From assembly GCA_001802655.1 (NCBI GenBank), contig MGZO01000110.1, forward strand, positions 9,898-25,022: DNA of 15,125 nt, read 5' to 3'. The stretch comes from Hydrogenophilales bacterium RIFOXYD1_FULL_62_11. Lineage in GTDB: Bacteria; Pseudomonadota; Gammaproteobacteria; Burkholderiales; Thiobacillaceae. Both the position numbers and the translations under genes were made by a program. Shown piece after piece: positions 6,599 to 12,302 of this stretch (position 1 is its first letter; the number at the start of each line of letters is the position of its first letter). Below the pieces are notes generated by a model. It was not told the DNA's origin. It was given only the letters and a program-made list of their open reading frames with translations, and made no database searches.

Positions 6599-6949
6599 AT
6601 GTTGAAAACCCTGCTCGGGCAATCCGCTGAAGCGCGCGCCGAAGCCTTCCTGGTTACGCAGGGTCTGGCTTCGGTCGCGCGCAACTGGCGCTGCCGTTTT
6701 GGCGAGATCGACCTCATCATGCAGGATGGCGCCACGCGGGTGTTTGTTGAAGTGCGCTTGCGCAGCCGCAGCGATTTTGGCGGGGCCGCTGCCAGCGTAA
6801 CGCCGGCCAAGCAAAGAAAGCTTCTGGCTGCTGCACGTCAATATCTGAGCGGGCTGAAATCCGTGCCGCCGTGCCGTTTTGACGTGATTGCGCTCGATGC
6901 GGGCGGCGCGCCGGAGTGGATCAGGAATGCGTTTGACGACGTCGGCTAA
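6599..6949 (+). CDS. yraN: YraN, UPF0102 family nuclease-like protein
   Basis: Small protein with a Holliday-junction-resolvase/RecB-like PD-(D/E)XK fold; biochemical role unproven. The core motif is visible from the ATG at 6599 (116 aa): RNWRCRFGEIDLIM with Asp38, then VFVEVRLR with Glu51 and an Arg (53) where many relatives have Lys, then GGAAASVTPAKQRKLLAAARQYL. TTG at 6590 would add three residues; ATG is preferred because neither start has a good Shine-Dalgarno and MLKTLLGQSAEARAE resembles family N-termini. The Arg at the K position is common in this family, so it is not evidence of decay. First gene of the yraN-diaA-dolP run. A TATGAT at 6560-6565 inside rsmI could serve as -10. Confidence 0.92.
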   Translation: MLKTLLGQSAEARAEAFLVTQGLASVARNWRCRFGEIDLIMQDGATRVFVEVRLRSRSDFGGAAASVTPAKQRKLLAAARQYLSGLKSVPPCRFDVIALDAGGAPEWIRNAFDDVG

Positions 6950-6973
6950 CGGGAAGAGGGGATAATCGCGGAC

Positions 6974-7567
6974 ATGGCTTTACACGACAGAATTTTGAGC
7001 CATTTTCAGTTATCGGCACAGACCATACTGGATACGGCAGAAGGGCTTGCCCCGTCTATCGAACAGGCGGCCCGGCTGATGGTGCACAGCCTGACCCAGG
7101 GCGGCAAGATCATGGCCTGCGGCAACGGCGGGTCGGCGGCGGACGCGCAGCGCTTTGTCGCCCAGATGGTGCATCGCTTCGAGCAGGAACGTCCTGGCCT
7201 CGCCGCGATTGCGCTCACCACCGACAGTTCGACCCTGACTTCGATCGCAAACGACACGGCCTACGATCAGGTATTTGCCCGCCAGGTCAAGGTGCTCGGT
7301 CAACCGGGCGATATTTTGCTGGCGATTTCCACCAGCGGGAATTCGCCCAGCGTGTTGCAGGCGGTGGATGCGGCGCACACACGCAGTGTCCACGTGATTG
7401 CGTTAAGCGGCCGCAGCGGTGGTCAGCTGACGGAACACCTGGTGGAAGATGACGTCCTACTCTGCGCGTTCGCAGAATCCGCAGCGCGCATTCAAGAAAT
7501 TCACCTGCTGACCATTCATTGCCTGTGCGATGCGGTGGACAGCGTTTTATTAGGAGTTGAGGAATGA
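6974..7567 (+). CDS. diaA: DiaA-like SIS-domain protein (DnaA initiator-associating), not a phosphoheptose isomerase
   Basis: SIS-fold protein. E. coli DiaA is a tetramer that binds DnaA domain I and promotes timely initiation at oriC. The 197-residue product aligns along its length with DiaA: CGNGGSAADAQ (49-59), the STSGNS sugar-phosphate loop (119-124), and ARIQEIHLLTIHCLCD (171-186). Automatic annotation may call it GmhA. However, the residues matching GmhA His61 and Glu65 are Arg60 and Gln64, while the later His177 is kept, so phosphoheptose isomerase activity is unlikely. The residues matching DiaA Leu190-Phe191 (DnaA contact) are Leu192-Leu193. Position between yraN and dolP is as in E. 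coli (yraO). The dolP start overlaps its stop by 4 bases. Confidence 0.9.
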   Translation: MALHDRILSHFQLSAQTILDTAEGLAPSIEQAARLMVHSLTQGGKIMACGNGGSAADAQRFVAQMVHRFEQERPGLAAIALTTDSSTLTSIANDTAYDQVFARQVKVLGQPGDILLAISTSGNSPSVLQAVDAAHTRSVHVIALSGRSGGQLTEHLVEDDVLLCAFAESAARIQEIHLLTIHCLCDAVDSVLLGVEE

Positions 7568-8136
7568 ACAAGCTTATTTATCTTGCGCTGGCTGGCATCG
7601 TGGTTTCGCAATTGCATGGGTGCGCGGCCGTGGTGGTCGGCGGCGCGGCGGTGGGCACATCGGCCGCACTGGATCGCCGAACCACCGGTGTGTATGTCGG
7701 CGATCAGGAAATCGAATTGCACGCACTGAATCGCTTAAACAGCGCCTATCCGCAAGAAACCAACAGCATTTCCGCCACCAGTTATAACCGCCAGGTGTTG
7801 CTGACCGGGCAGGTGCAGGATGAGGCGACCCGTAGCGGCGCGGTCAAGCTGGTCAAGGAGATTCCCGATGTGCGAACCGTGTTCGACGAGCTGAGCGTGG
7901 GTGCGGTTTCCTCTTTTTCGACGAAAGCCAGCGACACCACCATCACCAGCAATGTCAAAACCCGCATGCTGGGTAACGACAGGGTGCCCGGCAGCAAAAT
8001 CAAGGTGGTGACGGAAGCCGGTGTGGTGTATCTGATGGGCCTGGTCACCCCCGACGAAGCCAAAGCCGCCACCGCGGTAGCCAGCTCGTCTACAGGCGTG
8101 GCCAAGGTCGTTACCCTGTTTGAAATCATCAACTGA
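7564..8136 (+). CDS. dolP: DolP (YraP), dual-BON-domain outer-membrane lipoprotein
   Basis: Lipoprotein that in E. coli supports outer-membrane integrity and binds anionic phospholipid, gathering at the division site. The 190-residue product (E. coli 191) has a signal peptide ending LHGC with lipidated Cys20; His at -2 is unusual for a lipobox. DRRTTGVYVGDQEIE follows, then BON1 (about 48-113) and BON2 (about 122-189), the latter containing GVVYLMGLVTPDEAKAA. The sequence matching E. coli NDTWIT is SDTTIT, so the membrane-binding Trp127 is replaced by Thr126. It is coupled to diaA by ATGA, with AGGAG at 7552-7556, 7 nt before the ATG. No terminator is visible before ubiD. Confidence 0.93.
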   Translation: MNKLIYLALAGIVVSQLHGCAAVVVGGAAVGTSAALDRRTTGVYVGDQEIELHALNRLNSAYPQETNSISATSYNRQVLLTGQVQDEATRSGAVKLVKEIPDVRTVFDELSVGAVSSFSTKASDTTITSNVKTRMLGNDRVPGSKIKVVTEAGVVYLMGLVTPDEAKAATAVASSSTGVAKVVTLFEIIN

Positions 8137-8184
8137 GCACATGCGTTGCGTGGCTCAGCGTAACCGGCAAGTAAGCGCCCCCTC

Positions 8185-9648
8185 ATGATCTACCGCGACC
8201 TGCGCGATTTCATCGCACAACTGGAAAAAATCGGCGAGCTGAAACGTATCAGCATTGAAGTCGATCCCAAGCTGGAAATGACTGAAATCGCCGACCGCGT
8301 GCTGCGCGCAGGCGGTCCGGCGCTGCTGTTCGAAAACCCCAAAGGCCACAGCATGCCGGTGCTGGCCAATCTGTTCGGCACGGTCAAGCGCGTCGCCTAC
8401 GGAATGGGCGAGGACGATCCGGCGCGGCTGCGCGAAGTGGGCAAGCTGCTTGCCTATCTGAAAGAGCCGGAGCCGCCCAAAGGTCTGCGCGACGCCTGGG
8501 AAAAGTGGCCGGTGCTGAAGCAGGTGCTGAACATGGCGCCCAAAGAGGTGAAAGGCGCGCCGTGCCAGGACATCGTGTGGGAGGGTGCCGACGTCGATCT
8601 GGCGCGGTTGCCGATCCAGCATTGCTGGCCGGGAGACGTTGCACCGCTCATCACCTGGGGCTTGACAGTCACGCGTGGCCCGCACAAAAAGCGGCAAAAT
8701 CTCGGCATTTATCGCCAGCAGGTGGTCGGCCGCAACAAGCTCATCATGCGCTGGCTGGCGCATCGGGGCGGCGCGCTGGATTTCCGTGAGCATCAGCTGG
8801 CGCATCCGGGCGAGCCGTTCCCGCTGGCGGTCGCACTAGGCGCCGATCCGGCGACCATCCTTGGCGCAGTGACGCCGGTGCCGGATTCGCTGTCGGAATA
8901 TCAGTTCGCAGGATTGCTGCGCGGCGCGAAGACCGAAGTCACGAAGTGCCTGGGCAACGATTTACAGGTACCGGCCTCGGCGGAAATCGTGCTGGAAGGC
9001 GTGATTCATCCGGGCGAGACGGCTCTGGAAGGGCCCTATGGTGACCACACCGGTTATTACAACGAGCAGGAAACCTTCCCGGTGTTCACCGTCGAGCGCA
9101 TCACGATGCGGCGCGATCCGATTTATCACTCAACCTACACCGGCAAGCCACCGGACGAGCCAGCGATTCTGGGCGTCGCGCTGAACGAGGTGTTTGTGCC
9201 GCTGTTGCAAAAACAGTTTCCCGAAATCACCGATTTTTATTTGCCGCCTGAAGGCTGCTCCTATCGCATGGCGGTGGTGAGCATGAAGAAACAATACCCC
9301 GGTCACGCCAAGCGCGTGATGTTCGGGGTATGGAGTTTTTTGCGCCAGTTCATGTATACCAAGTTCATTCTGGTGATGGACGACGATGTGAACGTGCGCG
9401 ACTGGAAAGAAGTGATGTGGGCGTTGACCACCCGCGTCGATCCCGCACGCGATACGCTGCTGGTGGAAAATACGCCGATCGACTACCTCGATTTTGCCAG
9501 CCCGGTGTCCGGTCTTGGCAGCAAGATGGGCATCGACGCCACCAACAAATGGGCGGGCGAAACCTCACGCGAATGGGGTACGCCGATTGTGATGGACGCG
9601 GCAGTCAAGGCCCGGATCGACGCGCTATGGGATACGCTCGGTTTATAA
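8185..9648 (+). CDS. ubiD: UbiD, 4-hydroxy-3-polyprenylbenzoate decarboxylase
   Basis: Prenylated-FMN-dependent, metal-dependent decarboxylase that removes the carboxylate from 4-hydroxy-3-polyprenylbenzoate in ubiquinone synthesis. The 487-residue product (E. coli 497) is collinear with E. coli UbiD: it opens YRDLRDFIAQLEKIGELKRI and has RAGGPALLFENPKGH. The cofactor region RQNLGIYRQQ holds Asn172 and Arg177, and LEGPYGDHTGYYNE holds Glu282 and Asp287 (E. coli Asp290); YLPPEGCSYR and the VSGLGSKMG C-terminal segment follow. The strict match to the ubiquinone-type enzyme argues against a phenolic-acid or aromatic-degradation paralogue. The start has no clear Shine-Dalgarno, and the gene lies 48 nt after dolP. 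Its cofactor-making partner UbiX is not in the window. Confidence 0.98.
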   Translation: MIYRDLRDFIAQLEKIGELKRISIEVDPKLEMTEIADRVLRAGGPALLFENPKGHSMPVLANLFGTVKRVAYGMGEDDPARLREVGKLLAYLKEPEPPKGLRDAWEKWPVLKQVLNMAPKEVKGAPCQDIVWEGADVDLARLPIQHCWPGDVAPLITWGLTVTRGPHKKRQNLGIYRQQVVGRNKLIMRWLAHRGGALDFREHQLAHPGEPFPLAVALGADPATILGAVTPVPDSLSEYQFAGLLRGAKTEVTKCLGNDLQVPASAEIVLEGVIHPGETALEGPYGDHTGYYNEQETFPVFTVERITMRRDPIYHSTYTGKPPDEPAILGVALNEVFVPLLQKQFPEITDFYLPPEGCSYRMAVVSMKKQYPGHAKRVMFGVWSFLRQFMYTKFILVMDDDVNVRDWKEVMWALTTRVDPARDTLLVENTPIDYLDFASPVSGLGSKMGIDATNKWAGETSREWGTPIVMDAAVKARIDALWDTLGL

Positions 9649-9661
9649 ACAGGGACGCTAA

Positions 9662-9749
9662 GGCGCTTTTCCTGCGCGCCGGTGGCCCCTGCCAGGCCGG
9701 GAACAGGCGGGTGCTGGTTTGACGCCTGCACCCCGACCTGCGAGGCAGG
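9662..9749 (+). promoter_or_regulatory. Structured leader between ubiD and the YbaY/META gene
   Basis: The 103-nt gap holds several short perfect stems. GGCGC (9662-9666) pairs with GCGCC (9676-9680). CAGGCG (9704-9709) pairs with CGCCTG (9723-9728), while GGGTGC (9709-9714) can pair instead with GCACCC (9728-9733); these two share bases and exclude each other. CCTGC (9737-9741) pairs with GCAGG (9745-9749), just before the ATG at 9752, and would cover the weak Shine-Dalgarno. This could be a folding-controlled leader or just GC-rich spacer. Confidence 0.35.
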
Positions 9750-9751
9750 CC

Positions 9752-10519
9752 ATGCTTCGTTCGCGATATGTTCTGAATTTCCTGTCTGCCTTGCTTGTGG
9801 CAGCTTATGCCCATGCTGTGCCTGCCAGTCCGTTGGAACGCATCGACGGCAAGGTGAGTTATCCCGAGCGCGGTGTGCTTCCGGATGACGCCACGCTGAC
9901 GGTCGAGTTGCTGGATGTCACGAGATCGGATGGCAAAGTGAAGCGTCTGGCACGGCTGAGTCTGCCTGGCGGAGGACGGCAGTTTCCGCTTGCGTTTGAA
10001 TTGCCGTATTACCCGGGGGACCTTCAGACCGGTCATCGTTATGGTGTGCGTGCCATGCTAACCAGCGGCGGCGAACTGCTCTACACGACTGCCCAACATG
10101 AGGCCGTGATGACCCGGGGGGCGGGCAAGCAGGTTCAGCTGGTATTGCAGCAGGTTAAAGCCACGCCAGACGCCGCGCTGGAGAACACCTACTGGAAATT
10201 GATCGCAATGGGTGCGCGCCCCGCGCAATCCCAGCCGGGTGAGCGCGAAGCCTACATGCTGCTGCTCGACGGACGGGTCAGCGCCAGTAGTGGCTGTAAC
10301 AAGTTGATGGGCAGTTACACGCATCCTGCGCCGAGCGAACTGCATATCGGTCCCCTGGCAAGCACGCGCATGGCGTGCTTGCCAGGGGTGATGGAGCAGG
10401 AGGCCGCACTGCTTGCCGTCTATGCGCGTGCTACGCGTTATCGAGTAAGGGGTGAAACGCTGGACTTGATGGATGCCGATAAGGTGCTGGCGCGTTTCGC
10501 GGCGCGCCAGTTCAAGTAG
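9752..10519 (+). CDS. Exported two-domain protein: YbaY-like plus META (HslJ-like) domain
   Basis: Predicted periplasmic protein of 255 residues from the ATG at 9752; function unknown. A signal peptide (MLRSRYVLNFLSALLVAAYAHA) is followed by a YbaY/YscW-like beta domain (about 30-125: IDGKVSYPERGVLPDDATLTVELLDV, LAFELPYYPG, YGVRAMLTSGGELLYTT). A META domain follows (about 143-253): ENTYWKLIAMG, SASSGCNKLMGSY, STRMACLPGVMEQEAALLAVY and the closing LDLMDADKVLARF. Cys182 and Cys209 are the usual META cysteines and could form a disulfide. Unlike E. coli YbaY and HslJ, which are separate lipoproteins, this copy has no lipobox. A TTG start at 9719 would give a proline-rich tail before the signal peptide and is rejected. 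It ends at a strong bidirectional terminator. Confidence 0.85.
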   Translation: MLRSRYVLNFLSALLVAAYAHAVPASPLERIDGKVSYPERGVLPDDATLTVELLDVTRSDGKVKRLARLSLPGGGRQFPLAFELPYYPGDLQTGHRYGVRAMLTSGGELLYTTAQHEAVMTRGAGKQVQLVLQQVKATPDAALENTYWKLIAMGARPAQSQPGEREAYMLLLDGRVSASSGCNKLMGSYTHPAPSELHIGPLASTRMACLPGVMEQEAALLAVYARATRYRVRGETLDLMDADKVLARFAARQFK

Positions 10520-10543
10520 ACTCAAATCAGCTCAACCTTGTTT

Positions 10544-10588
10544 CCCACCCACAAAAAACCCGGCACTGCCGGGTTTTTTGTGGGTGGG
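10544..10588. terminator. Bidirectional intrinsic terminator with a 21-bp perfect stem
   Basis: Left arm 10544-10564 (CCCACCCAC, A6, CCCGGC), loop ACT, right arm 10568-10588, an exact complement over 21 bp. The core CCCGGC/GCCGGG followed by T6 gives a terminator on the plus strand for the YbaY/META gene. The A6 arm supplies T6 on the minus strand for the PhnD-rhodanese gene, which ends 10 bp away. Classic placement between convergent genes. Confidence 0.95.
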
Positions 10589-10597
10589 TGGGGCTGA

Positions 10598-11740
10598 TTA
10601 TTTCTTTGCAACGACGGGTAATCCCGCGTCCTTCCATTCTGGAAACCCGCCGCGAAACCAGTAAACATTTTTCCAGCCACCCTGGATCGCCATCAAGGCA
10701 GACTTGTAGCTTTTCCAGCAGATGGTGCCGTCGCAGTACATCATGAACGGGGTGTTTTTATCCTTGGGCAGTTTGTTCAGGGCAAACTGGTCGTCAGCGG
10801 GGTCAAATCCGACTTCTTTTGCACTGGCTTCTTTGTATGGCACAGATATCGCGCCGGGCATGTGAGCGGTGTCATACTCTTCGGGCACCCGCACGTCGTA
10901 TATCGCCATGCCTTTTGCGGCGAGCAGTTTGGCTTCGGCGGCGGAGATGACTTTTGCGCCCGGCAGGCTGGTTGGCGTGGTGTTCAACATTGAAGCAACA
11001 CCCTTGAAGTCAGCCTTGCTGGCGTCGATCAGCGCCAGGTTGAGGCTGCTGCTGTTTTTGAGCGCTGCGACCAGTTTTTGTTGTGCTGCTGCCGGGATCG
11101 TTTCAGTTTTCACACTCAAGGCACGCAGTGGGATGGAGGTACTGGTGAAAACGATGCGTCCACCGTTGGCGTCGGCCCAGGTTTTGGCTTCTTCGGCTGA
11201 TGCCACTGCTAGGTCGTATCGGCCCAGCTTCAGACCATACAGTGGGGCTTCAGGCATGCGGTGAAATTTGATTTCAGCGAAGTCGTCCTTGGACAAGCCG
11301 CGGCTGTTGATTTCCCCGCGTGCCATCCCGCCCATGAGCGACTCGTAATCGGGCACACCCAGTCGAGCCTGTGATTTGGCTGTCAGGCCGCCCTTGTAAG
11401 CCGGGCCAGCTACAAAAGAAGTCGCAGTCATCGCACTGGATTTGAGGATAGGCTCGAATTTGAATTTGCTGATATTGGCAATGACCTGAGGCGGGCCAAA
11501 AACCAGATCCATCGATCCATTCTTGGCGTCCTTGATGGCAGAAAAGCCACGGGTGTAGTAATACATCAGAACAGGCTGGCCCAATGCCCGCTCGATTTCG
11601 TTCTCGAAGGCGCGATAACGCTTGGTGGTATCCGCGTTGGTTACGGTTTCGTTCTGATCCAGAACCACACCGAGGGTCAACGGTGCAGCCTGGACACCGG
11701 TTGCCGCCAGCAGCAACGAAAAAACAGCAAAACGGAACAT
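10598..11740 (-). CDS. Periplasmic PhnD-like binding protein fused to a C-terminal rhodanese domain
   Basis: Predicted secreted protein of 380 residues from the ATG at 11740, chosen because GGAG lies 6 nt upstream; GTG 11752 and ATG 11746 are worse. The signal peptide is MFRFAVFSLLLAATGVQA. Residues about 20-245 look like a PhnD-type (phosphate/phosphonate) periplasmic binding protein: LTLGVVLDQNETVTNADTTKRY, an early tyrosine cluster MYYYTRGF, SMDLVFGPPQVIA, LYGLKLGRYDLAVAS. Residues about 262-378 form one rhodanese domain: VISAAEAKLL, IYDVRVPEEYDTAHMPGAISVPY, MMYCDGTICWKS, VYWFRGGFPEWKDAGLPV. The active-site loop carries Cys336 and a second Cys341 followed by Trp (CX4CW). No PhnC or PhnE transporter genes are adjacent, so it may be an orphan receptor or sulfur/redox carrier. 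The substrate cannot be read from sequence. Confidence 0.88.
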   Translation of the reverse strand: MFRFAVFSLLLAATGVQAAPLTLGVVLDQNETVTNADTTKRYRAFENEIERALGQPVLMYYYTRGFSAIKDAKNGSMDLVFGPPQVIANISKFKFEPILKSSAMTATSFVAGPAYKGGLTAKSQARLGVPDYESLMGGMARGEINSRGLSKDDFAEIKFHRMPEAPLYGLKLGRYDLAVASAEEAKTWADANGGRIVFTSTSIPLRALSVKTETIPAAAQQKLVAALKNSSSLNLALIDASKADFKGVASMLNTTPTSLPGAKVISAAEAKLLAAKGMAIYDVRVPEEYDTAHMPGAISVPYKEASAKEVGFDPADDQFALNKLPKDKNTPFMMYCDGTICWKSYKSALMAIQGGWKNVYWFRGGFPEWKDAGLPVVAKK

Positions 11741-11777
11741 GGTCATCTCCACAAATTGTCAGCTGGATAACGACCTG

Positions 11778-11807
11778 TTATGACGAAAAGTTTAATGATT
11801 ACGTCAA
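11778..11807 (-). promoter_or_regulatory. Candidate promoter of the PhnD-rhodanese gene
   Basis: Minus strand TTGACG (11807-11802), 18-bp spacer, TCATAA (11783-11778). The -35 is good and the -10 poor. Elsewhere in the 151-nt gap (11741-11891) I see only a 7-bp inverted repeat GCCTGAT/ATCAGGC (11826-11832, 11853-11859) with a 20-nt loop and no T tract, so the upstream receiver-like gene lacks an obvious terminator and read-through is possible. Confidence 0.35.
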
Positions 11808-11891
11808 CATTCTTTCACCGACATCGCCTGATGCTGCGTGAGTAGACCAGCGATCAGGCTGCGGCGAAAAACCAGGGCGTTATATTGAACA

Positions 11892-12302
11892 TTAAAGATT
11901 GGTGTGGTCTTGCTCCGATTCATGCTTCAACCAGGCCTGCAGCGTGTCACGCAACCGAGCTTCCTCAACCGGCAAGCAGAGTGCGGCATCGATGCGAAGA
12001 CGGGCACTGACGGTATCAAGCACGGCTTGATGTGCTGGTTCGTAAAACACCAGGACGCGGGTGTTCGGCGTACTTTGCACCGCCGCCAGCAGGGATTCGA
12101 GGTTGGACAGGCGGTCACGGAAATCCGTCTGGTGATAAAAGTCCGCCACGATGACAGCCGGAGCTGCTCTGCGCACCAGACTGATGGCCTTGCGTTCAGA
12201 CCATTCGGTGACCACGCTATAGCCCAGTTCCTGATACAGCTTTTTGTAGCCCGCCGTGCCAATAAAGGCATTGACCATCAGCAGGCTGGGGGGCGTACTC
12301 AT
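11892..12302 (-). CDS. Degenerate receiver-like protein coupled to topA
   Basis: A 136-residue cytoplasmic protein that I cannot assign to a named family. Its pattern of strands and helices resembles a response-regulator receiver domain. Strand 1 is SLLMVNAF and helix 1 GYKKLYQELGYSVV; strand 3 ends in Asp54 (AVIVADFYHQ) where the phosphoacceptor would be. Strand 4 is TRVLVFYEP, and strand 5 DAALCLPVEEARLRDTLQAWL resembles the usual KP...L ending. However, the acidic pair after strand 1 is missing (VNA), and the conserved Lys before the Pro is Leu110. Phosphorylation as in a standard receiver is therefore doubtful. The ATG overlaps the topA stop (ATGA), so its synthesis is probably tied to topA. 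Confidence 0.75.
   Translation of the reverse strand: MSTPPSLLMVNAFIGTAGYKKLYQELGYSVVTEWSERKAISLVRRAAPAVIVADFYHQTDFRDRLSNLESLLAAVQSTPNTRVLVFYEPAHQAVLDTVSARLRIDAALCLPVEEARLRDTLQAWLKHESEQDHTNL

Noticed and set aside
5874..6605. A 243-codon plus-strand frame opposite rsmI
   Set aside because: Shadow of rsmI; its translation is rich in Arg/His/Gly with no motif.
6974..7567. Phosphoheptose isomerase (GmhA)
   Set aside because: Residues matching the GmhA His61 and Glu65 are Arg and Gln, and the gene context is that of diaA.
8155..8805. A 216-codon minus-strand frame opposite ubiD
   Set aside because: Shadow of ubiD, which is collinear with the E. coli enzyme throughout.
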